A stretch of DNA of 64,000 nucleotides from Candidatus Gastranaerophilales bacterium. GTDB lineage: Bacteria; Cyanobacteriota; Vampirovibrionia; Gastranaerophilales; Gastranaerophilaceae. The DNA lies in NCBI GenBank assembly GCA_944323985.1, contig CALUUP010000007.1, positions 1 through 64,000 of the forward strand, given 5' to 3'. A program made the translations under genes and the position numbers. Positions within the stretch are counted from its first letter, which is position 1, and every line of letters starts with the position of its first letter. The notes beneath the pieces were generated by a model that made no database searches, had not been told where the DNA came from, and saw nothing but the letters and a program-made list of their open reading frames with translations. This document shows positions 28,605 to 36,308 of this stretch, one piece after another.

Positions 28605-28636
28605 AAAAAGGTAATCTTTATAAAGATTACCTTTTT
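28605..28636. terminator. Bidirectional terminator after groEL
   Basis: The stem AAAAAGGTAATCTT / AAGATTACCTTTTT closes a TATA loop, with A and T runs on both sides. It serves groEL and the convergent glycosyltransferase-like gene. Confidence 0.9.
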
Positions 28637-28638
28637 TA

Positions 28639-30486
28639 TTACATTATTTTTTCATAAATCTCATTATATTTTTCTACAATTTCAAAGCTCCAACTTGAAT
28701 TATAATTCATTGCATTCTTGATTAAAGAATTCCAACTTGTTGGACTTTGATTATATAAATTTAAAGCTTTATTCAATGTATTATAAAAAATCAAATTTAC
28801 ATCTTCATTAACTGTTAAATTGTCTTTAGTTTTAAATCCATTACCGTTAGAAATATCATCAAATATATCTATAACAGTATCATTAAAAATTCCTATTTTA
28901 GAAACAACAGGAATACACCCATAAGACATTGCAAAATAATGCTCTTTAGTTTTTGTATTATAGCGTTTAGGCAATAAAACCATATCCGAAGATGCTAAAA
29001 ACTGAGCTTCTCTAATCTTTCCTTCTACAAAAACCCAACGTCCTAAAGCAATTTGATGTTTATTAACAAAATCTAACCAAGACTTTATATAGCTATTTTT
29101 AGTACCATTTACAGAAGTAATTACAACTTGAATATTTTTATTCAATTCAAATAATTTTAATATTACATTCAAAGCAATATCTATTCCATCACCATAAATA
29201 TCATCTTCCAATTTTATAAGAAATAATGGAGAACTATAAAAAGAATCTAAATAACCAGATATTTTATAATCAGTATTTTCAAATAAAGAAATATCAACGA
29301 AATTCGTTCTAATCCTATCTTTAGAAAATTCTTTTATTAAATATGCCTTATTCTTAGGTTTATTTTCTCTAAAACTATTTACATCAAAATTTACATATAC
29401 TTTTTCTTTTTCAGGAGAAAATCCATACAAAATATAATCACCATAGTTCTTTCTATTATTTGTAATTTTCCCCAATAAACCAAATTTTTCATAATCATAG
29501 TTAATTTCTTCAAAATAAGTTTTAGAAAAAATTGCCCATAAATTTGATTTCATAATTGAATGCATAAATATATTATAAAAAGATTCTTTTTCTGCTACTA
29601 AATTAGGAAATAGCTGTAAAATTCGATAATTTAATTTATTAAAAATTATATTTTCTTCTATATCCTCACATTTATCTATATACTTTCTAAATTTAGAATA
29701 ATTTTCATAAATCAATTCCAAACAATCATTAATAGGATAAAATTTTCTATTATTATGGAGATTAAATAATCTTGAGATATTTTTTTTAATAACTTTATCT
29801 CTACATATTTTCTTCATCTGTTTTTTATTGGCCATATTAATAATAGCCCAAAAAGGTTCCAGCTTATTACTATCATAAGCATTTAAATCTTTTATTACCT
29901 GAAAAACCTTAATATTAACAGGAAATGTTCTCTCAAACTCTTCTCCTAAAAAAAATGGTATACTGTCAACGTGAACAATTGAAGGTTTTAAATTTTTAAC
30001 ACAAATCCTAACTGCTTTCATAAAAGACACTAATTGTTGAAACTTTGTTAATTTTTCATCTAAATTAACTTCACAATACAAACCATAAACATCAATATTG
30101 TATTTATTTATGGGTAATTTATATAAAACACCGCGATTTATTCTATTTCTAAAAAAATAATCAAATTCAAATACAACTTTATTCAACTCCTGAATACTAA
30201 AAATTGGGACTAATACCTTAAATTTTTTATCAGGATATTGCTTCTGAAACGCAGTAATATAATCAAAAGGTATTTTATCAATTGTAATAAATAAAATATC
30301 TCTAAAAACATCCTTTTTAAAAAAATACAAAACTTTTTTTAAATTTTTTCTTAAAAACCTATAATAAAGACTCAAATTATTTTTATTACTAATACCCGTT
30401 AAACAATCATCTCCCAAAACATTTAATAACTCATTTTTTTGAGCAATATCTTTATTATAATGAATTTCTGTTTCAAAATTAGCCAT
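28639..30486 (-). CDS. Divergent glycogen/starch-synthase-like glycosyltransferase
   Basis: 615 residues, two-domain GT-B layout. The N-terminal half has KPSIVHVDSIPFFLGEEFE. The C-terminal half has PLFLIKLEDDIYGDGIDIAL, MVLLPKRYNTKTKEHYFAMS and the end WNSLIKNAMNYNSSWSFEIV, much like the closing helix of GlgA (GT5). In true GlgA the catalytic stretch reads S-R-F-E-P-C-G-L-T-Q; here it is KRYNTKTKEH, so the first conserved Glu is Asn. Activity may be changed or lost. Standing alone; no other glycogen genes nearby. Confidence 0.6.
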   Translation of the reverse strand: MANFETEIHYNKDIAQKNELLNVLGDDCLTGISNKNNLSLYYRFLRKNLKKVLYFFKKDVFRDILFITIDKIPFDYITAFQKQYPDKKFKVLVPIFSIQELNKVVFEFDYFFRNRINRGVLYKLPINKYNIDVYGLYCEVNLDEKLTKFQQLVSFMKAVRICVKNLKPSIVHVDSIPFFLGEEFERTFPVNIKVFQVIKDLNAYDSNKLEPFWAIINMANKKQMKKICRDKVIKKNISRLFNLHNNRKFYPINDCLELIYENYSKFRKYIDKCEDIEENIIFNKLNYRILQLFPNLVAEKESFYNIFMHSIMKSNLWAIFSKTYFEEINYDYEKFGLLGKITNNRKNYGDYILYGFSPEKEKVYVNFDVNSFRENKPKNKAYLIKEFSKDRIRTNFVDISLFENTDYKISGYLDSFYSSPLFLIKLEDDIYGDGIDIALNVILKLFELNKNIQVVITSVNGTKNSYIKSWLDFVNKHQIALGRWVFVEGKIREAQFLASSDMVLLPKRYNTKTKEHYFAMSYGCIPVVSKIGIFNDTVIDIFDDISNGNGFKTKDNLTVNEDVNLIFYNTLNKALNLYNQSPTSWNSLIKNAMNYNSSWSFEIVEKYNEIYEKIM

Positions 30487-30529
30487 ATTTTTAGGGTAAC
30501 ATGCTACCTAATGTAAATCAATATAACTA

Positions 30530-30558
30530 TTGACTGAAAAAATAATTAATTGTATACT
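30530..30558 (+). promoter_or_regulatory. Strong predicted sigma-70 promoter
   Basis: TTGACT (30530-30535), a 17-base spacer and TATACT (30553-30558): one of the best matches in the window. A start near 30565 would feed the candidate small RNA that ends at the 30676-30700 terminator. Confidence 0.65.
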
Positions 30559-30564
30559 TTACAT

Positions 30565-30700
30565 ATGATTTTTAAAGAGTGCATACCAAATACATCATAC
30601 TCATCATCCTCATCCAAGTACTCGTCGAGACTTAGATAAGTTAAGCAGTCGTATTTTTGTGTAGCATTATTTAAGATCTCGTTAATAAACGAGATTTTTT
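30565..30700 (+). ncRNA. Candidate small RNA or attenuator leader
   Basis: A 136-base stretch between a strong promoter and an intrinsic terminator: stem ATCTCGTT/AACGAGAT (30676-30683 with 30688-30695), loop AATA, then T5. The 5' half has an unpaired-looking, C-rich run CATCATCCTCATCC that could pair with Shine-Dalgarno sequences, as sRNA seed regions do. It could also be read as a leaderless 24-residue peptide, MIFKECIPNTS and then a Ser-rich end, with eight Ser codons before the terminator, like an attenuator for the gene at 30723. The sRNA reading is preferred. No known RNA family recognised. Confidence 0.5.
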
Positions 30701-30722
30701 GTGTATATGGGGTATCGTTTTA

Positions 30723-32228
30723 ATGAAAATCAATAACATAAATAATAATATAAATTTTAAAGGTCCATTAGACGGGGTTGTAACAAATGTTTTAAGAACT
30801 TGTGATATGAATGAAATGGTCAATGCCGTAGGTCTTGACGTTGGCGCAATGGTAATACCACGAGCTTATTATGATACAAAAGCTAGAAACGAATACGCCG
30901 GAGCCGAAACATTTATAAGAGAATCCAGCGGGACATTCATAAACTGTTTATCTGCAGGGCTTTTTGCAAAATTAATTTCTAAAATTGCTTCAAAACAAAT
31001 CATGCCAGAAATAAAAATTAACTCAGATAGCTGGTTCACTAACGATTCAATAGAAGTTTTAAATTCAGCTTGGGATGGAAATGAAAAAAAATATGTTAAA
31101 AATATTTTAAATAATATTTCAGGTAAAGATGGACATAAAATCAATTATTTTAAAGATATTGATTGGAAAAAAATTGAGTGGATTGACGAGAAAAAATGGG
31201 AAAAAATCGAATGGGGCAATCCTAAATTTCATAATATACAAGATAAACTAAAAGATGAAAACGGTTTCGTTAATGTTATTATTGACTTAATTAATGAAAA
31301 AAGTATTCACAAAGATGATAAAAAACAATTAATATCAATATTAGATAAACGCCTAACCAATGCATTAGGTGCTGAAAGAGATATTGAAATTAATATAAAC
31401 GGGAAAAAATTAAACACTAAACTTGAAAACATACTCAGAGATACAATAGATATGGGACGAGATGTTTTCAAAAATAACAATGATAAAACAATTAATTTAG
31501 CTTTACACAAAATAAAAAAAGTTAATAATATAAAAGTTTTTGGAGCAATTATAGCCTCTTGTATATTAGGACTTACAAATCAATATTTAAATAGAAAAAT
31601 CACTGAAAAAAGAACAGGCAAAAAAGGATTTGTTGGCGATGTTGATTTCACATCAAACAACAGATGTGAAAAAGAAAAAGACAAATTTCTACTCTTAAAA
31701 AAACTCGGAGCAAGTGCTTTAATGATAGGTATGGTTTTTAGCGTAATGGGCGTTAAAAATTTAAAACAATTTGCAAAAAAATTAGAATTCAGCGGTCCAA
31801 TAACAAGTGGAAATGCAATAAAAACTGTTTACGCATCAACTATTGTCGGAAGATTTATGGCTGCTGATAATGGAACAGAACTTAGAGAATCTATGACAAG
31901 AGATTATTTAGGATTCTTAAATTGGCTTGTTTTTGGAGGCTTTGCTGCAAAAGGAGTCGCTAATCTTTTAGATAAAAAAGGTGAAAACTTATTTAATTAC
32001 ACTAAAAAAGGTAAAGGCTTAAAACACTGGCTAAACGAAATGAATTTAAAAACTCATAATGAAATCGCATCAAAAGGAACTAAATTTGCAAACAAAAACA
32101 TCTGGAAACTTAATTTAGCTCACGCATCAGGAATTGCATATTCTGCAATTACACTTGGTATATTACTTCCAATGCTAAATGCCAAAATCACCAAAAGAAA
32201 AAGTAAAACTAAAAGCCAAAGAGCTTAA
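30723..32228 (+). CDS. FKG-leader membrane protein of unknown function
   Basis: 501 residues from the ATG at 30723, chosen because it gives the leader MKINNINNNINFKG seen in other local proteins. The N-terminal third (LDVGAMVIPRAYYD, FIRESSGTFINCLSAGLFAK) is followed by a Lys-rich soluble section. Four hydrophobic segments follow: about 280-300, 335-355, 395-415 and 470-490. The basic C-terminus ends KSKTKSQRA. No family recognised. A terminator lies just upstream, so expression may depend on read-through or a separate promoter. Its end overlaps a convergent gene by 20 bases. Confidence 0.65.
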   Translation: MKINNINNNINFKGPLDGVVTNVLRTCDMNEMVNAVGLDVGAMVIPRAYYDTKARNEYAGAETFIRESSGTFINCLSAGLFAKLISKIASKQIMPEIKINSDSWFTNDSIEVLNSAWDGNEKKYVKNILNNISGKDGHKINYFKDIDWKKIEWIDEKKWEKIEWGNPKFHNIQDKLKDENGFVNVIIDLINEKSIHKDDKKQLISILDKRLTNALGAERDIEININGKKLNTKLENILRDTIDMGRDVFKNNNDKTINLALHKIKKVNNIKVFGAIIASCILGLTNQYLNRKITEKRTGKKGFVGDVDFTSNNRCEKEKDKFLLLKKLGASALMIGMVFSVMGVKNLKQFAKKLEFSGPITSGNAIKTVYASTIVGRFMAADNGTELRESMTRDYLGFLNWLVFGGFAAKGVANLLDKKGENLFNYTKKGKGLKHWLNEMNLKTHNEIASKGTKFANKNIWKLNLAHASGIAYSAITLGILLPMLNAKITKRKSKTKSQRA

Positions 32229-32619
32229 ATAAAAGTTTTCTACCAAAATTCATTTTAGGTGTAACAAAATTCAAAACAATTTGTCTGCAATCAATTAATT
32301 TATTACGGGTTTTACCGGATTTAGGATATAGTTCTTTAAATTTTGATTCAAAAACATCATTCACTTGTTTAACTTCCGGAAAATTAAACAACAACTCTTT
32401 ATTAGAATAATAACTACCAGGATAATTTGGAATATTTGGAGTCGCCCAATTTCTTGCAGTTAAACCTATAGTAGGATTATCTATACAATCATTTAAATGA
32501 TTTACCGCATCTGGTATCGCATCCCTATTAACCCTAAACTTTGTATCTAAATGTACATTATACCAATGAGCATGATTCTTTTGAGAATCAAAACGAGAAC
32601 CACCTAATTCAATTTCCAT
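32209..32619 (-). CDS. Unknown protein
   Basis: 136 residues from the ATG at 32619, chosen for AAGAGGTATAAGG just upstream. The start MEIELGGSRFDSQKNHAHWY is followed by repeated Asn-Pro-Asn segments (ATPNIPNYPGSYYSN) and a basic end GRKLLFKLFGF. No signal peptide and no recognised domain. It is convergent with the FKG membrane protein and overlaps its last 20 bases. Upstream it faces mraY divergently. Confidence 0.5.
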   Translation of the reverse strand: MEIELGGSRFDSQKNHAHWYNVHLDTKFRVNRDAIPDAVNHLNDCIDNPTIGLTARNWATPNIPNYPGSYYSNKELLFNFPEVKQVNDVFESKFKELYPKSGKTRNKLIDCRQIVLNFVTPKMNFGRKLLFKLFGF

Positions 32620-32730
32620 AAACCTTATACCTCTTTTTCTAATTTTACTTAACTGACTATTAAGAGTCAATATATACTTATTCTTCTTTTTGGAGTATAT
32701 TAAATTTGTAATAGTTAGGAGAAATTGATT

Positions 32731-33690
32731 ATGATAATGATTGCAGTAGCTTTACTTTTAAGTATGGTATTATGCCTTCTTTTTGGAGTTCCATATATTG
32801 ATTTTTTAAAGAAAAAAACAATCGGACAATATATTTTAGACCTTGCTCCGGAAGCTCATGCAAAAAAAGCAGGTACTCCAACTACAGGCGGTGTATTTAT
32901 TATTTTAGCAATCATAATTTCTTCTATCATTACACTTCTTATGGCTCAACAAATGGATAAATCTGCTTGGATAATCTTGATAACTCTATTATTTATGGGG
33001 TTGGCAGGTTTACAAGATGATTACTTAAAAATAAAAGGACAAGAAAATAAAGGTTTAAGCCCTAGAGGAAAACTCGTAAGACAAATTTTAATCGCTCTTA
33101 TTCCAACTGTTTACGCTATGAATAATTATGGAACTTTTGTCACATTAGGCTCAAAGACTTTAGAATTAGGCTTTTTATACCCTATTTTTGCCGTGTTCAT
33201 AGTTGTTGGAGCTTCTAATGCTTATAATTTAACAGATGGTTTAGATGGACTTGCAGCTTCTACCGGAATTCCGGCTTTCCTAGCTTGTGGAGCATTAGCA
33301 TTTTTAGACGGACATAATGTAGTTGCAATTGTTTCTGCTACAGTAATCGGTGCTTTAATAGGATTTTTAAAATACAATAAACCTAAAGCTCAAGTATTTA
33401 TGGGTGATACAGGCTCTCTTGCTCTTGGAGGGCTTTTAGGAACTTTAGCAATACTTGGGAAATGCGAAATCTTACTTGCTTTATTCGGTGGAGTATTCGT
33501 TATGGAAACTCTTTCTGTAATTCTTCAAGTGACAAGCTTTAAACTTACCGGTAAAAGAATTTTTAAAATGTCCCCTATCCACCACCACTTTGAACTATGC
33601 GGACATTCTGAAATTAGAATTGTAAAAGAATTTACTCTTGTTTCTTTAATACTCTCTGCAATTGCAGTTGCGATTAATTTCTTGTTATAA
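32731..33690 (+). CDS. mraY: Phospho-N-acetylmuramoyl-pentapeptide-transferase MraY
   Basis: Makes lipid I by moving phospho-MurNAc-pentapeptide onto undecaprenyl phosphate at the inner membrane. About 319 residues and ten membrane helices. Conserved motifs are QDDYLK, NAYNLTDGLDGLAA, FMGDTGSLALGG and the HHHFELCG loop. TTAGGAG lies nine bases before the ATG at 32731. It stands alone here; murD-ftsW-murG are 13 kb away, so the usual dcw cluster is broken up. Confidence 0.96.
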   Translation: MIMIAVALLLSMVLCLLFGVPYIDFLKKKTIGQYILDLAPEAHAKKAGTPTTGGVFIILAIIISSIITLLMAQQMDKSAWIILITLLFMGLAGLQDDYLKIKGQENKGLSPRGKLVRQILIALIPTVYAMNNYGTFVTLGSKTLELGFLYPIFAVFIVVGASNAYNLTDGLDGLAASTGIPAFLACGALAFLDGHNVVAIVSATVIGALIGFLKYNKPKAQVFMGDTGSLALGGLLGTLAILGKCEILLALFGGVFVMETLSVILQVTSFKLTGKRIFKMSPIHHHFELCGHSEIRIVKEFTLVSLILSAIAVAINFLL

Positions 33691-33912
33691 ATTAATTCCT
33701 AAAGTTTCACTCACATCTTGAAATTCGCTGTAGGTCTTTTGAAAATATTCTTCTAGGATTTTTCCAAAGCTATACAATTCTACAACTGTTTCATTATACC
33801 AATCACTTTCAATACAAAATAAAAGTAAAGAAAGAGCTTGTTTTGCTGTAATTAATCTTATTGAATGTTCTTCAAGCTTGTTTTTTATTTCTTCTGTTAT
33901 TGTATTATCCAT
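33685..33912 (-). CDS. Small helical protein, third member-like of the divergent module
   Basis: 75 residues, no Trp-rich or catalytic motif; two long helices around ITAKQALSLLLFCIES and ELYSFGKILEEYFQKTY. Size, helix layout and position resemble the 74- and 73-residue proteins at 47814 and 59467, though similarity is weaker. AAGGAGAGG precedes the ATG. It is divergent from the small HTH gene at 34036 across a strong palindrome, and overlaps the convergent mraY stop by six bases. Confidence 0.6.
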   Translation of the reverse strand: MDNTITEEIKNKLEEHSIRLITAKQALSLLLFCIESDWYNETVVELYSFGKILEEYFQKTYSEFQDVSETLGINL

Positions 33913-33930
33913 AAAAGCCTCTCCTTGTTA

Positions 33931-33958
33931 TATTATTAGAGTTTATGCTCTAATAATA
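33931..33958. promoter_or_regulatory. Palindromic operator candidate
   Basis: Perfect 11-base inverted repeat TATTATTAGAG-TTTATG-CTCTAATAATA in the divergent gap between the 75-residue gene and the HTH gene. The half-site TAGAG recurs near 34012 and directly before the HTH start (TATTAGAGTATG), which suggests autoregulation by the HTH protein. Confidence 0.5.
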
Positions 33959-34035
33959 GCATTTTCTCTCTAATTATGTCAAGAAAAATTAGCATATTTT
34001 TACTAAAAATAGAGTCTAATATATAATATTAGAGT

Positions 34036-34245
34036 ATGAATGCTATAAACGAAGTTAAAATGTTAGTTGCTAAAAAGGGTATAACCCTTACATTGCTTGC
34101 AGAACGTTTGGTAAAAATTTCAGGAAAAAAATATTCTTTAGATCTTTTATCTAAAAAATTAAGAGGTAATACTATTAGGTATTCTGAAATGAAAATGATT
34201 GCTGAAGCATTAGATATGGAACTTTTGTTTGTTGATAAGAAATAA
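34036..34245 (+). CDS. Small HTH protein, tandem paralog 1
   Basis: 69 residues: MNAINEVKMLVAKKG, then a helix-turn-helix-like TLTLLAERLVKISGK, a RYSEMKMIAEALDMEL segment and a basic end. This is like a minimal XRE-type DNA-binding domain. It is about 75% identical by eye to the next gene. TATAAT ends eight bases before the ATG, with no ribosome site, so the mRNA is predicted to be leaderless. Confidence 0.7.
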   Translation: MNAINEVKMLVAKKGITLTLLAERLVKISGKKYSLDLLSKKLRGNTIRYSEMKMIAEALDMELLFVDKK

Positions 34246-34293
34246 GTCATTCTTTTCTTTACTAAATAAAAAAATATTGTATAATACTAGAGT

Positions 34294-34503
34294 ATGAACG
34301 CAATAAATGAAGTAAAAATGCTTGCTGCAAAAAAAGGTGTAACTTTAACATCTCTTGCAAAATATTTATCAGAACACTCTGGAAAAATTTATTCTATTAA
34401 TAATTTATCTAATAAATTAAGGTCAAATACCATCAGATATTCAGAAATGAAACTTATAGCAGAAGCTCTCGATATGGAGCTTATCTTTATTGATAAAAAA
34501 TAA
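34294..34503 (+). CDS. Small HTH protein, tandem paralog 2
   Basis: 69 residues, MNAINEVKMLAAKKG, with the same layout as the preceding gene and the same end LDMELIFIDKK. Differences cluster in the middle (SLAKYLSEHSGKIYSI), which may be the recognition region. Its upstream TATAATACTAGAGTATG nearly copies that of paralog 1 (TATAATATTAGAGTATG), so promoter and gene were duplicated together and each copy has its own leaderless start. Confidence 0.7.
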   Translation: MNAINEVKMLAAKKGVTLTSLAKYLSEHSGKIYSINNLSNKLRSNTIRYSEMKLIAEALDMELIFIDKK

Positions 34504-34513
34504 GTTTTAACTG

Positions 34514-34936
34514 TTAGTTTCCATATCCTGTAGGGACATAATCTCCTTGTGCATTATAGCCGTATTGAATTCTATTTCCGCCAACTGATGTCGGAACATA
34601 ATCTCCCTGAGCGTTATACCCATATTGGACTTGTTGATTTCCATAAAAACTTGGTTTATATTCGCCTTGTGCGTTATATCCGTATTGGATTCTGTTTCCT
34701 CCGACTGATGTTGGAACGTAATCTCCTTGAGCATTATATCCATATTGAACTCGTTCGTTTCCAATAGAAGTCGGAACATAATCTCCTTGTGCGTTATATC
34801 CGTATTCTACACGTTTACCGTTTATAGAAGTTGGTACATAATCTCCTTGTGCATTATAGCCATACTGAATGTTATTTGCCATTGTATAAGCTGATGAAAA
34901 AAACAACAACAAGAATAATAAAACAAATTTTTTCAT
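34514..34936 (-). CDS. Secreted 20-residue-repeat protein (YGYNAQGDYVP repeats)
   Basis: 140 residues from the ATG at 34936 (TAGGAG upstream). A signal peptide ends near TMA. Six copies of a 20-residue unit follow, consensus VQYGYNAQGDYVPTSVGGNR. Copies 3 and 5 are identical; copy 4 varies (EYKPSFYGNQQ). The repeats are 60 bases each at DNA level. The Tyr/Gly/Asn-rich beta pattern suggests an extended surface or periplasmic fibre-like protein. Function unknown. It overlaps nothing; the hemerythrin gene lies just upstream on the same strand. Confidence 0.75.
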   Translation of the reverse strand: MKKFVLLFLLLFFSSAYTMANNIQYGYNAQGDYVPTSINGKRVEYGYNAQGDYVPTSIGNERVQYGYNAQGDYVPTSVGGNRIQYGYNAQGEYKPSFYGNQQVQYGYNAQGDYVPTSVGGNRIQYGYNAQGDYVPTGYGN

Positions 34937-34946
34937 ATAAACACTC

Positions 34947-35354
34947 CTAACACACACCTTTAGAATTTAAATATTCTTTGTATTTTTTATCTACTCCTAG
35001 AATATGATTTGCAATCCAACTTTTTAAAAATATTGCAATATCGTGATGAAGCAAATATTTATCAGAGTTAAAATCATCGATAAATTGTTCCAGTTTTTCA
35101 AGAAAAATCTTATGACTTTTTCTATGAGCGTCATAATCTGGATAATTATTTTTTAACAAGCAAGTTTCTTCTTCTGTTAGATGATATCTTGCAAATTCTT
35201 GTAACTCGTTAATGATTTTAGCTAGGGCAAATTTATCTTTTTTATTTTCCATAGCTTCATAAATATCATCAAGAGCTTTAAATAATACTCTATGATGTTC
35301 ATTAAATTTTTCTACACCTACATCATATGATAAATTCCATTTTGTACTATTCAT
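34947..35354 (-). CDS. Bacteriohemerythrin
   Basis: 135 residues, four-helix bundle with a di-iron oxygen site. Likely ligands are His20 or His21 (NEHHRVLF), His58 and Glu62 (RYHLTEEE), His77 and His81 (HRKSH), and His117 and Asp122 (NHILGVD). In bacteria it binds or delivers O2 or senses it. A free-standing short form, with no methyl-accepting domain. AAAGGAG precedes the ATG. In a mostly anaerobic gut organism it may help handle traces of O2. Confidence 0.9.
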   Translation of the reverse strand: MNSTKWNLSYDVGVEKFNEHHRVLFKALDDIYEAMENKKDKFALAKIINELQEFARYHLTEEETCLLKNNYPDYDAHRKSHKIFLEKLEQFIDDFNSDKYLLHHDIAIFLKSWIANHILGVDKKYKEYLNSKGVC

Positions 35355-35391
35355 AAAAGCTCCTTTTGAATATATTATAATATTTTTTAAA

Positions 35392-36240
35392 TTATTTGCC
35401 TAGTAGAATATCTAATATTGTTATTTTTTTATAGTCTATGATTTTATTATCACAATTTAATTTTCCAATTTCAATATTAGATTTATTAGCTCCGTGATAA
35501 TCGCTTCCAGCTGAAACTAATAAATTATATTTTTGAGCGATTTCAAACAATAATAAACTTTCATCTTCATTATAACGAGAATAAAAGCATTCCAGACCTT
35601 GAATTCCAAAATCTATCATTTTCTCTAATTTAGGAATGAATTTTTCTTTTGTTAAATGCTCTTCACCCTCACCACCTAAAGGATGTGCCCAAACAACAAT
35701 TCCTCCTGAATTTTTAATCGCAGATATTGAATCTTTACCTGAAAATCTTGTATTTCCTGTTTTACAAGCATCTAAATATTTTTGCATTGCGGATAAATTA
35801 TCTTTTGCTAGACCTCTTTTTACCAAAACATTTGCAACATGAGTTTTTACAACACTTTTTCTTGAATACAACCATTGTTTTTCTTCTTCAGTAAGTTCTA
35901 CATTCCAAGTATCTTTTAAATAATCAATACGAGTTTCTAATTTTTGACGACGTAATAATTTTCCCTTTTCGATTAAATTTTTTAATTCAAGATTATTATA
36001 ATCAACTCCATAACCTAAAAGATGACATTTAATATCACCACATAAAGACGTCAGTTCAACTCCTTTTATGAATTTGATATCTGAAGAAACTAAATTTTCC
36101 ATCTCTTCTAAACCGGATATTGTATCGTGATCTGTTAGAGCAAAGACGTTTAACTTTGCTTTACAAATTTCATTATACAAATTTTGTACAGAATCACTTC
36201 CATCAGAATTATTGCTATGCAAATGTAAATCAACTTTCAT
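35392..36240 (-). CDS. PHP-domain phosphoesterase (RNase AM / YciV-like)
   Basis: 282 residues. PHP motifs are DLHLHSNNSDGS, ALTDHDT, VVWAHPLGG and SAGSDYHG, all metal ligands. The family includes 5'-3' exonuclease RNase AM and nucleotide 3',5'-bisphosphate phosphatases; length and motifs fit. Cytoplasmic. TAAAAT ends six bases before the ATG and no ribosome site is seen. It faces coaBC divergently across 68 bases, and both genes have this leaderless layout. Confidence 0.85.
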   Translation of the reverse strand: MKVDLHLHSNNSDGSDSVQNLYNEICKAKLNVFALTDHDTISGLEEMENLVSSDIKFIKGVELTSLCGDIKCHLLGYGVDYNNLELKNLIEKGKLLRRQKLETRIDYLKDTWNVELTEEEKQWLYSRKSVVKTHVANVLVKRGLAKDNLSAMQKYLDACKTGNTRFSGKDSISAIKNSGGIVVWAHPLGGEGEEHLTKEKFIPKLEKMIDFGIQGLECFYSRYNEDESLLLFEIAQKYNLLVSAGSDYHGANKSNIEIGKLNCDNKIIDYKKITILDILLGK

Positions 36241-36308
36241 AAGATTATTTTATAACAAATAAAATGTTTAAATTAGGTAATGTTATATAATCATGTTACA
36301 ATAATTTT

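Noticed and set aside
34514-34880. Regular 60-base repeats that could be taken for a CRISPR array
   Set aside because: They are in frame, have no unique spacers and encode a repeated 20-residue protein unit; no cas genes nearby.
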